NCBI GenBank assembly: GCA_024279935.1
Contig: JAJRQZ010000076.1
Span: 1 to 64,000, forward strand
Direction: 5' to 3'
From: Bacteroidota bacterium
GTDB taxonomy: Bacteria; Bacteroidota; Bacteroidia; Bacteroidales; F082
DNA: 64,000 bases
Shown here: in pieces, positions 9,629 to 17,130 of the stretch
Numbering within the stretch: the first letter of the stretch is position 1
How the letters are laid out: each line of letters opens with the position of its first letter
The notes under the pieces: generated by a model
What the model was told of the DNA's origin: nothing
What the model saw: the letters and a program-made list of their open reading frames with translations, nothing else
The model's database searches: none
Program-made: the position numbers and the translations under genes

Positions 9629-9839
9629 TAAATATCCAGATTCAAACAATGCAGCATTCTTCCAGGCCCTGCCTCCACAAAAGTTCCGGCAGACAGCCAT
9701 GAATCGTCGGTGCGGCTGTTCATGTTTGTAAGGCCGAAATTTGTTAGGTGTTCAACGCCCTTGATGCCGCGTTCAGTAAAAACAAAGTCTGTATCCCGGT
9801 GAGACAGCGATATTTTATTAAAAGCATTGTTATTATGTC

Positions 9840-11105
9840 TTATGTAGTTTGTAAAGCATTTAGCAACAGCCATTTGTAAACAGGAAGCACCTTGATCGAT
9901 TTCCCGTTTTTATTTATCTCGAACTCCTCATTTTCGGTTAATATTAAACCTTCCTTTAAGTTATGTATTTCCATTGCTTCCGTTAATCCTGATATTTCCC
10001 GTGCCATGACATCTTGGTCAACCAATGATTGAGTTACTTGGATGGCTCCGGTAATTTCTAGTTTTTCGCATATTAGGAAATCGCATTCTTTTTTCAATTT
10101 GTGATAATACAATTCATGACCTCTTCGTTTCAACTCCAAAAAAACCGTATTCTCCAAAAAACGACCCCTGTCCTCCGAAAACCTAAAACTAATATTCCTT
10201 GCCATCGCATTATCGATGAAATATATTTTTTTAGGGTTGTTTATCTGTTTCTTTATCGAAAAATTGAAGTTTGGCAATAAAAATACTAGATATGTGTCTT
10301 CTAAATACTTAAGATATTTTTTAACGGTATTAACATGTTTTACGTTGATTATTGCACAAAGTTTATTGTAAGATACCGGTTTCCCTATATTTCCAGCTAT
10401 AAAATAGCCCAACTCCCTAACTTCTAGTTCGTTTTGCAATTTATTCCTTGCAATAACATCCCTATATAAAATGCTGTCGTAAATAAATTTTAAATATTCG
10501 GTATTATTATTTATGAGGAATTCCGGAAACCCGCCTTTTATAAGGTAATTGTCGAACTGTTTCTTAAGCTCCACTTTGGTTTCGATAGAATAAATGTCCT
10601 TTTTAGAGTAGTTTATATTATTGAAATCCAGAAATTCAATAAATGAAAAAGGGAAAAGCTCAAATTGAATGTGGCGACCCGTTAAATGAGTTCCCAGCTC
10701 CCTACTTAATAAATTAGCATTCGAACCTGTTATATATATCTTATTACCTTGGTTGTGCAGCCTTCTAACGAAATATTCCCAATATTCAATATTCTGTATC
10801 TCATCAAAATAAAATGTCTTTTGCAGGCCGAATAATTCAATGAGCGATTCATAGAGTTTTTGAAAATCATCCTTGGTAAAATGAAGCAAGCGTTCATCAT
10901 CAAAATTTAAAAGATAATCTTGCTCCGGTTGGGTTTCTCTAATTTGTTGCATGAGAGTTGATTTTCCACATCTCCTTACTCCAGTTAAAATTGTTATTTG
11001 AGGAATTTCTTTTAATTGTTTGAATTTCGTTCTGCTCACTAACCTATTTGGCTTAAAGCTAGTGTTTTGTTGAATAATAATTTCTTTGAGCGTTGTAGTT
11101 TCCAT
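9840..11105 (-). CDS. DUF4143 family ATPase (AAA-type ATP-binding protein)
   Basis: 421 residues. The Walker A region ILTGVRRCGKSTLMQQI lies near residue 36, the Walker B-like FYFDEIQNIEYWEYFV near residue 97, and the sensor-type YITGSNANLLS near residue 125. The C-terminal half has the DUF4143 domain with ISFRFSEDRGRFLENTVFLE and the nuclease-like VFLELKRRGHELYYHKLKK / CDFLI. Such genes are scattered and horizontally mobile in Bacteroidota; their role is unsettled. The stop overlaps the edge of a dead toxin gene. Upstream are two palindrome-like repeats that could be operators. Confidence 0.9.
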   Translation of the reverse strand: METTTLKEIIIQQNTSFKPNRLVSRTKFKQLKEIPQITILTGVRRCGKSTLMQQIRETQPEQDYLLNFDDERLLHFTKDDFQKLYESLIELFGLQKTFYFDEIQNIEYWEYFVRRLHNQGNKIYITGSNANLLSRELGTHLTGRHIQFELFPFSFIEFLDFNNINYSKKDIYSIETKVELKKQFDNYLIKGGFPEFLINNNTEYLKFIYDSILYRDVIARNKLQNELEVRELGYFIAGNIGKPVSYNKLCAIINVKHVNTVKKYLKYLEDTYLVFLLPNFNFSIKKQINNPKKIYFIDNAMARNISFRFSEDRGRFLENTVFLELKRRGHELYYHKLKKECDFLICEKLEITGAIQVTQSLVDQDVMAREISGLTEAMEIHNLKEGLILTENEEFEINKNGKSIKVLPVYKWLLLNALQTT

Positions 11106-11135
11106 GGCATCTCAATTTTTGCAAATATATAAAAT

Positions 11136-11185
11136 ATGTATTTGAAATGCAAAAATATATATAATAATATGCATTTGAAATGCAT
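11136..11185 (-). promoter_or_regulatory. Paired palindromic operator candidate upstream of the DUF4143 ATPase
   Basis: ATGCATTTGAAATGCAT (11169-11185) is a 17-base palindrome around one central base. A close copy, ATGTATTTGAAATGCA, begins at 11136, 33 bp away, about three helix turns. The pair sits 31-80 bp upstream of the ATPase start. The spacing and symmetry suggest a dimeric repressor site, but no regulator is adjacent. Nothing else is seen from 11186 to 11349. Confidence 0.4.
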
Positions 11186-11349
11186 TATATATCTAATATT
11201 TATAAACAAAGTCGTGCGGCCACTGTATCACTTTCTTCGATTTTAATGCTTTGAGCAATAGGATGCTGGAGGAGGTTAGGGGGGTAAAGAGAGATTAATG
11301 GGGGAACGATCTTACATTGGTTTTTGCTTTTTATCCATAGAAAACTATG

Positions 11350-11526
11350 GTTACTACTCAGCAGGTTTATCAAGTTGATTATCAATAGCCCCATGCTTCA
11401 GCGTGGGGTTATATATTTGAAATCTCAGCAGTTTTGGCGGAAATTTTGTGTTTTTCAAACAAAAATTGTGACAAAACGGATAGGTAACCAATGAGTTAAT
11501 GTTTTTCTCTACTGCTGAGTAGTAAC
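11350..11526 (+). mobile_element. 177-bp MITE-like element, copy 3
   Basis: Perfect 15-bp terminal inverted repeats, GTTACTACTCAGCAG and CTGCTGAGTAGTAAC. The flanking 8-mers AAACTATG (11342-11349) and AAGCTATG (11527-11534) match at 7 of 8 positions. The internal hairpin is conserved. It lies in an intergenic stretch and disrupts no gene I recognise. Confidence 0.93.
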
Positions 11527-11607
11527 AAGCTATGACTTACCCGGATACTGTTTCATTTTAACAAAAATCAACCCATATCAACCTCAAAAATATTCTTAAC
11601 TAATAAA

Positions 11608-11639
11608 AAAGTCCTTCCTGCCAAGGCAAGAAGGACTTT
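11608..11639 (-). terminator. Rho-independent terminator
   Basis: A 15-bp stem (AAAGTCCTTCCTGCC with GGCAAGAAGGACTTT, one wobble) and a 2-base loop. On the minus strand it is followed by a run of T. It lies 19 bp after the stop of the T9SS-sorted protein at 11659. Confidence 0.85.
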
Positions 11640-11658
11640 AAAATATTTATAATCTAAA

Positions 11659-12399
11659 CTAACGAATTACTAATTTCTTGGTTTGGAAAACCTCGTTGTT
11701 TATAACAACAGAGTAAAAATAAACTCCTGCGTTCAGGTCGGAAATATCAATGCTTAGCTTATTCGAGCCTTGATCTATCTCGACATCTTTAACGACCGAT
11801 CCCAAGAGATTTACGATTTTTAATCTTGCCCGGTTGAAATTAATATCAAAATTGTAGTCGATGTTGAATTTGTTGGTAGCGGGGTTAGGATATACGTTTG
11901 AAAACGAAATCTTATCGAAAATATTTTCTTCGACAGAGGTGGGGGATGTCCAAAAGACAACAACCACATCTTTATGATCGGAAGTATTGCTAAAATCATA
12001 GAAGCTATACTTAACAATCGTTTTTCCAATGTTCCCGCTTTCATTGAAATACTTACCTTTTAACATATTCTGTTCATTTGTAGTTACCCCGGAAGGGAGA
12101 GTCAAATAAGCAGTCGTGTCAACACTAGGTGCATATTTTATATCACCAAAAACCACCTGATTTCTAGTGTCAGCCATTACTTCAATGTTTGTTCTGGCAA
12201 CTTTAACATTAATTAATTTATCTGATATGTTTTTTACCTTGGCATAAAAGCTAGTTTGATTAGAATCCGGGTGGGCATAAACATAAACTGTATCATTAAG
12301 TATGGCTCCATCATATGATAGCTCAAACGATTGTGAGTTTACGTTCGACGCGGATAATAATATAAAGAGAAAAAATATCAGCAGTCTTCTTATCATCAT
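11659..12399 (-). CDS. Secreted protein with T9SS type A sorting domain
   Basis: 246 residues. The N-terminal signal peptide is MMIRRLLIFFLFILLSASNVNSQ. A beta-rich middle of unknown function resembles a small immunoglobulin-like or DUF4625-like domain. The C-terminal Por sorting domain runs from about residue 165: SFSNVYPNPATNKFNIDY, then LNAGVYFYSVVINNEVFQTK and KLVIR. Proteins with this tail cross the outer membrane by the type IX system and may be anchored to the surface. It is a paralogue of the next gene upstream (12578-13321) with the same architecture, and each has its own terminator. Confidence 0.88.
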   Translation of the reverse strand: MMIRRLLIFFLFILLSASNVNSQSFELSYDGAILNDTVYVYAHPDSNQTSFYAKVKNISDKLINVKVARTNIEVMADTRNQVVFGDIKYAPSVDTTAYLTLPSGVTTNEQNMLKGKYFNESGNIGKTIVKYSFYDFSNTSDHKDVVVVFWTSPTSVEENIFDKISFSNVYPNPATNKFNIDYNFDINFNRARLKIVNLLGSVVKDVEIDQGSNKLSIDISDLNAGVYFYSVVINNEVFQTKKLVIR

Positions 12400-12518
12400 A
12401 AATTTATTTTATAACTTCTTAATTCTTAGTCTGAATTTTATCAATAATTGAATTGAGAATGTTTGCAATAATACAAAATAATTCACGATTCAACACTCAG
12501 TTGGTTAAATACTGAAAT

Positions 12519-12550
12519 GAAAAACCCGTCTCACTATTGGTAAAGCGGGT
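12519..12550 (-). terminator. Rho-independent terminator
   Basis: On the minus strand, ACCCGCTTTACC, loop AATA and GTGAGACGGGT form a stem of about 11 bp with one mismatch, followed by TTTTTC. It lies 28 bp past the stop of the T9SS protein at 12578. Confidence 0.7.
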
Positions 12551-12577
12551 CATTTCAATAACATTTATAATCTATAA

Positions 12578-13321
12578 CTAACGTATTACTAATTTCTTAG
12601 TTTGAAAAACATCGTTGTTTACAACAATAGAGTAGAAATAAACTCCCGCATTTAGATCGGAAATATCCATGCTTAGCTTAATCGAACTTTTATCTAACTC
12701 GACATCTTTAACGACCGAGCCCAAAAGATTTATAATTTTAAGGGATGCTGTGTTGACAGTTGTACCAAAATCGTAGTCGATATTAATTTTATTTGTCGCA
12801 GGGTTTGGGTAAATATTCGAAATATTTATCATGTCTTGCAAGTTTTCTCCAACAGATAATGGTGACGACTTGTAAACAATATAAAATTCTTTAACATTAT
12901 CCATATTTAATGAATCATAAAAACTGTACTTGATGACGGAGCTTCCAATTGTTCCTACAGGGCTAAAATAGTCGGTGACTAAAGAAGATTTTGCGCCAGT
13001 AGTTTCGCCGGGAGCAAGATTTATTGCATGTGGAACAGTATCAATAAAATCAGGATAGCAAACATCATTAAAGCAAATGTTATTTGTGGTCCCGTCAATA
13101 ACATCAATGTTTGTGCGAGTGGCTTTAACAAAAATAGCGTTCTCACTAATATTCTTAACCATTACGGTTAAAGTGAAAAGTCTTGCACTATCATTACTTT
13201 GATACATATATGTTGTATCATCCATTAAGCCTTCTGAAGTTGAAATTTCAAAAGATTGCGAATAACTATTTGTTATTGCTATCAGTAATGTCAAAAATGA
13301 GATAAGTAGTTTTTTCATCAT
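12578..13321 (-). CDS. Secreted protein with T9SS type A sorting domain (paralogue)
   Basis: About 247 residues from MMKKLLISFLTLLIAITNSYSQ, a signal peptide. I chose the ATG pair at 13321/13318 over a frame extension to 13342 because the signal peptide starts there. The middle differs from the downstream paralogue and carries two cysteines (NNICFNDVCYPDF). The C-terminus is nearly identical in pattern: ISNIYPNPATNKINIDYDF, DLNAGVYFYSIVVNNDVF and KLVIR. A tandem duplication of a surface protein is the simplest explanation. The ligand or function is unknown. Confidence 0.86.
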   Translation of the reverse strand: MMKKLLISFLTLLIAITNSYSQSFEISTSEGLMDDTTYMYQSNDSARLFTLTVMVKNISENAIFVKATRTNIDVIDGTTNNICFNDVCYPDFIDTVPHAINLAPGETTGAKSSLVTDYFSPVGTIGSSVIKYSFYDSLNMDNVKEFYIVYKSSPLSVGENLQDMINISNIYPNPATNKINIDYDFGTTVNTASLKIINLLGSVVKDVELDKSSIKLSMDISDLNAGVYFYSIVVNNDVFQTKKLVIR

Positions 13322-13467
13322 ATTTAATTTTTTAATTATCAATTCATTATTATCAAAATCCGTACCAAATCAATATTAATACTTAATAGCTGGGAAATTA
13401 ATACTAATTTCGAAAGCCATTTGTTAAATACCATTAAGATTCATGTAAAGAGACATCGGCTGTTGGC

Positions 13468-13650
13468 CTATGGTTGCCCCATAATCTCATAAATAATGTT
13501 GGTTTTGCCTTGCCTGCAGCCCCCTTTTGCGATAAGGTTTTTAAGCTGGTTTTGAATTTGGCCGTGCTTTCCCGGAATATCGTTTAATTTCCTTGATGGG
13601 GAAACTTTTTTGATACTGTCGTTGTCTAAAACATAAAACCATAAAGGGTT
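13468..13650 (-). pseudogene. Possible short gene remnant (no start codon)
   Basis: An open stretch of about 60 codons between stops, reading NPLWFYVLDNDSIKKVSPSR, then IPGKHGQIQNQLKNLIAKGG and TNIIYEIMGQP. It looks protein-like in composition but has no in-frame ATG and matches no family I can name. It may be the C-terminal end of a lost gene. It fills most of the 391-base gap between the T9SS paralogue and the Omp28-like gene; the rest of that gap is A/T-rich with nothing recognised. Confidence 0.3.
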
Positions 13651-13712
13651 TTAAAAAAATGATTGGTAATTTTGCTAATCAAAAAATATTATAAATTAAA
13701 ACACATGCACTA

Positions 13713-15398
13713 ATGAAAACGAAATTTACATTTTTGATCGTCAGCCTTGCTCTCATGGCATCATCAGCATTTGCTCAATCGCAGAGGATGGTTTTGGCCG
13801 AGGAGTTCACAAGTAGCACTTGTGGGCCTTGCGCTACCCAAAACCCTGCCTTCGACGCGCTTTTGAACCAAAACCTCGACAAGGTGGTTTCAATAAAATA
13901 TCACATGAGCTGGCCGGCGCCAGGCAACGATCCTTTTTACCTAGACAACGAATCGGAGAACAACAACCGAAGAGGGTATTATGGAATTAATTCTGTCCCT
14001 CACGTGCATATGGACGGAAGCAGCTGGAACGGGCAACCGTCGCAGGTTACGCAAAGCAGGATAAACAATATGGCTGCCGTACCATCGCCTTTTGAAATGC
14101 AGATTCAAACGCAACTGTCACCAAATCAGGATACTATTTACCTAACTACTCTCGTAAAAGCCACTGATGCAATAACAAACAATTTGGTGGTTCACAATGT
14201 TGTTATCGAAAAATACCTGCACTTTGATACTCCACCCGGAGTAAATGGCGAAAAGGATTTTTATAGCGTGATGAAAAAAATGTTGCCAACAGCAAGTGGT
14301 ACAACTTTGGACGCCCCAATGAACAGTGGCGATTATGTTATAATGCAGAATTCCTGGGCATTGGATTACATTTACGATATAACCCAATTGGCCGTTGTAG
14401 GCTTTGTTCAGAACAATATGAACAAAGAGGTTTTCCAGGCTGCCCTAAGCAGCGAGGATCCGCTGGTGCCTGTTTACAATCTTGATGCGGAGGTGCTGGA
14501 TGTTCAAAATGTTACTACTACAAATTGTTTCGGCTCCCTGACGCCTGAAGTAACCATCAGAAACAACGGCCAGGAGACCTTGACTTCAATGACGATCGAG
14601 TATTACGTGAATGGTGGCGATGTTCAGTCAACAGACTGGACCGGCAACCTGGATTTCCTGGGAACTGAAATTGTTCAGCTGGATGAAATATTATTCGATG
14701 TTCTGGATACTAATAATTTGCAGATTGCGGGACTCAACCCAAACGGTATGACTGATGATTATACGCCAAATAATACTCTTAATCATGAGTTTACGCAGGC
14801 CCCTAGCTTAAGCGGTGGGGTAAACTTATTTATGTTGTTCGACAACGAACCATCGGAAACGACTTGGGAACTGTTCAGCTCGGCCGGCGAGCTAATACAA
14901 TCCGGTGGTCCCTATGATACCCCCGGTGGAATGAAGATTGAACCGTTGAGCGTTTCGGCTATGGATTGCTATGAGCTTATTATGTATGATGCAGGAGGCA
15001 ACGGAATGTGCTGTGACAACGGAAATGGCTATTATGCAGTTATCTACGGAAATAATCAAACGGCTTTTGAGGGTTCCGATTTTACTGATCTTGACCGTAA
15101 CCAGTTTAATTTCGACCCCGTTGGAATAGGTGAGAAAGCCATCTTTAACGAAATGAGCGTTTTCCCAAATCCTGTTACCGATGTATTAAATGTTAGCTTC
15201 AACCTATTTGAGAACTCAAGTGTTGAAATCAGGATTTATGATTTGCTTGGAAAAGCAGTCTATGAAAATACTGAAGGATTAAGCCAAAGCGGGAAAAAGG
15301 ATTTTGCTTTGAATCTTAATGATTTTGAACCAGGGGTTTATCTCCTGAAGATGAATATCGGCGAGAAAACTTATGTTGAAAAACTTAGTGTGAGATAA
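13713..15398 (+). CDS. Omp28-like thioredoxin-fold secreted protein with T9SS sorting domain
   Basis: 561 residues with the signal peptide MKTKFTFLIVSLALMASSAFAQ. The N-terminal domain to about residue 250 is Omp28-like, with thioredoxin-type CGPCATQNP near residue 37 following EEFTSSTCGPC, and a NSVPHVHMDG turn near residue 93. A central region has a cysteine-containing MYDAGGNGMCCDNGNGYYAV stretch, typical of Bacteroidota surface proteins. The C-terminal Por sorting domain starts near residue 480 (MSVFPNPVTDVLNVSF) and ends VEKLSVR. It is exported by the type IX route. The CxxC pair suggests redox or disulfide activity, but none is proved. Confidence 0.88.
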   Translation: MKTKFTFLIVSLALMASSAFAQSQRMVLAEEFTSSTCGPCATQNPAFDALLNQNLDKVVSIKYHMSWPAPGNDPFYLDNESENNNRRGYYGINSVPHVHMDGSSWNGQPSQVTQSRINNMAAVPSPFEMQIQTQLSPNQDTIYLTTLVKATDAITNNLVVHNVVIEKYLHFDTPPGVNGEKDFYSVMKKMLPTASGTTLDAPMNSGDYVIMQNSWALDYIYDITQLAVVGFVQNNMNKEVFQAALSSEDPLVPVYNLDAEVLDVQNVTTTNCFGSLTPEVTIRNNGQETLTSMTIEYYVNGGDVQSTDWTGNLDFLGTEIVQLDEILFDVLDTNNLQIAGLNPNGMTDDYTPNNTLNHEFTQAPSLSGGVNLFMLFDNEPSETTWELFSSAGELIQSGGPYDTPGGMKIEPLSVSAMDCYELIMYDAGGNGMCCDNGNGYYAVIYGNNQTAFEGSDFTDLDRNQFNFDPVGIGEKAIFNEMSVFPNPVTDVLNVSFNLFENSSVEIRIYDLLGKAVYENTEGLSQSGKKDFALNLNDFEPGVYLLKMNIGEKTYVEKLSVR

Positions 15399-15425
15399 GG
15401 TTTCTTGCATTTTGCTAATGTTTAT

Positions 15426-15460
15426 AAAAAGCCGTCTCGCCTTAGGCAAGACGGCTTTTT
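15426..15460 (+). terminator. Rho-independent terminator
   Basis: AAAAAGCCGTCTCGCC, loop TTA, then GGCAAGACGGCTTTTT: a 16-bp stem with one wobble and a T run, 27 bp after the Omp28-like gene. Confidence 0.9.
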
Positions 15461-15579
15461 CGTCGATAATCCCAATGTATGGCCAAGCTCGGGCTGAAAT
15501 AAATAAAATTACTATATTTGGAAATCTAAACCAACTAGTACCAAACACCTTTGTGGTATCAGTAGAAATTTATAAACAG

Positions 15580-16482
15580 ATGAAAAATATTACACTAATA
15601 TTGATGATAATTCTGGCCTTCGGACTTAAGCAGAAATCAAAAGCCCAGGATTCCAATTTCAATGTAACGCCATGTCAGGACAGTATGGCCGTTATTGATT
15701 TGTTCGACTCGGTTTTCTTTAGTGTTATGCCTTCGCAAAATATTGCTAACCTGCAGTTTAGTGGCGACCCGAGCGCAGTGGGCTACTTTGAGGCCGGCTA
15801 TTTTTTAGGCTTTGACAGCGGAAAGGGAATCGTTCTGACAACAGGCAAGGCGGCAGATGCTGATAATTCGAATATTTGCGGTTCGGCAGCCAATGCTTCC
15901 ACAAATAACAATGGAGTCCAGGGTGATCCTGACTTGCAACAAATAAATAACGGCATCACTTCACAGGACGGCTGCATAATAGAGTTTGATTTCCTGCCGA
16001 AAACGAATAAGATCCAATTTAATTATGTTTTTGCCTCAGAGGAGTATAACGAATATGTCTTTGCATTTTTCAACGATGGTTTCGGCTTATTTTTGAGCGG
16101 CGAGGGCATAGATGGTGATTTTACGAATAATGCCGATAATATTGCATTGCTGCCGGGATCTAATATCAGTGTTTCGATCGACAATGTTAACCGCGGGAAG
16201 GGTGGCAAAACATGTAGCGGCGTTCCTACGGGCTGCACAAACTGCGAGTATTTCATTAACAACAGCGAAGGCGGCGACCAGGCTTTCAATATATTTGTCT
16301 ATGATGCTTATACTAAAGTTTTTCATGTAGGTCAATACATATTTCATGGAGAATGGTATCATGTGAAAATTGCGATAGGTGATTCGGGTGACGAGGTTTT
16401 TGATTCGGCAATTTTTCTAGAGGAAAAAAGCTTTAAGACCGGAAGTGTTACAAGAGTAGCGGGATCGAAGATAATGAAGTAG
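15580..16482 (+). CDS. Choice-of-anchor L domain secreted protein
   Basis: About 300 residues from the ATG at 15580, which gives the signal peptide MKNITLILMIILAFGLKQK. The longer frame to 15412 runs back through the upstream terminator and is rejected. The body matches the choice-of-anchor L pattern: GFDSGKGIVLTTGKA, then FNYVFASEEYNEYVFAFFND near residue 147, GFGLFLSG, and a late IAIGDSGDEVFDSAIFLE. Many relatives carry a T9SS tail or repeats after this domain. Here the protein ends soon after it, so it may be shortened or use another anchor. Convergent with the PAP2-like gene. Confidence 0.82.
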   Translation: MKNITLILMIILAFGLKQKSKAQDSNFNVTPCQDSMAVIDLFDSVFFSVMPSQNIANLQFSGDPSAVGYFEAGYFLGFDSGKGIVLTTGKAADADNSNICGSAANASTNNNGVQGDPDLQQINNGITSQDGCIIEFDFLPKTNKIQFNYVFASEEYNEYVFAFFNDGFGLFLSGEGIDGDFTNNADNIALLPGSNISVSIDNVNRGKGGKTCSGVPTGCTNCEYFINNSEGGDQAFNIFVYDAYTKVFHVGQYIFHGEWYHVKIAIGDSGDEVFDSAIFLEEKSFKTGSVTRVAGSKIMK

Positions 16483-16511
16483 GCTATGCTGAAAGTCGTC
16501 TAAGCACCGGC

Positions 16512-17123
16512 TTAAACGAGCAGGAACAAAAAAAGCATAAAAACACAGCCTATCAAAAATCCTGAATAAACCTGGAATTGCGAATGGGCCTTGAGTTTCA
16601 GCCTTGCAAAGGCTGTTAGTCCAGCAATTAATAATATACAATAAATTATAAACCTGATATCCTGGTTATAAGTCAAGGCCAACCCTATGAATGTGCCCGA
16701 TAACCCTCCGTGGGCCATCATGTGAATACTGATCTTGGTAAAATAATTCAATATCAAACTGATCAGCACCAGGACTGTCGAGCCCAGCAGGAAGATGTTG
16801 AAATTGGCAATTTGGGGCGATTCCCTAAGAAAATAAAAGGTGCCGAAAAAAAAACCGGCAACTATTAGCAAGGGCAACAACCTCTCGTTTTGGGTCTCCA
16901 TCTGCAAGCTGTTTATCATCTTGGACTTAAGCAATAAGAGCATCATGATTACAGGAAGTATGAAGGAAGTGATAAACACAAAACCTATCAAAAGTAACTT
17001 ATAATCACCTGGCAGTACCAGCACAAAATAGTAATCGGTGCTGAAAATAAGGGTTAAAGCGTAGGTTGGCAAAAGCAATGGGTGGAATATCAAAGAGATG
17101 AGCTTGGCTATCTTGGTCTCCAT
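16512..17123 (-). CDS. PAP2-like integral membrane protein with degenerate active site
   Basis: 203 residues from the ATG at 17123 (METKIAKLISLIFHPLLLPT), seven bases after the rpoN stop, so probably co-transcribed. Five or six membrane segments. The C-terminal pattern AHGGLSGTFIGLAL and KAHSQFQVYSGFLIG lines up with the PAP2 phosphatase motifs (PSGH and SRx5HxxxD). The first Ser-Gly-His and the final Asp are not conserved, so phosphatase activity is doubtful. An upstream extension to 17207 would overlap rpoN and is unlikely. Confidence 0.7.
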   Translation of the reverse strand: METKIAKLISLIFHPLLLPTYALTLIFSTDYYFVLVLPGDYKLLLIGFVFITSFILPVIMMLLLLKSKMINSLQMETQNERLLPLLIVAGFFFGTFYFLRESPQIANFNIFLLGSTVLVLISLILNYFTKISIHMMAHGGLSGTFIGLALTYNQDIRFIIYCILLIAGLTAFARLKLKAHSQFQVYSGFLIGCVFMLFLFLLV

Positions 17124-17130
17124 CAATCGC

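Larger units (their letters stand above)
8716..9839 (-). pseudogene. Dead RHS / Ntox23-like polymorphic toxin gene, split by nested insertions
   Basis: The upstream part (9629-9839) carries ERGIKGVEHLTNFGLTNMN, a decayed form of the RHS core motif (usual form RGYTGHEHLxxFGLINMNGR). The downstream part (8716-9210) reads, in shifting frames with several in-frame stops, SISFNGLGISLNASYFNGDW, then NNLGFSLGVTKYGLNDPQSN, GDFSFSITNDAWISSGDN and IADFVSEFNVYTT. These resemble a polymorphic toxin type 23 C-terminal domain; that family name is from memory and moderately certain. When the 418-bp element and one TAAATA duplication are removed, the two parts abut. Stops and frameshifts on both sides show the gene is dead beyond the insertion. 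Its upstream end runs into the DUF4143 ATPase gene. Confidence 0.65.

Noticed and set aside
11200-11394. Minus-strand frame of 64 codons ending VAARLCL, partly inside MITE copy 3.
   Set aside because: The start codon lies in the element, no upstream ATG exists after excision, and the composition is unlike a real protein.
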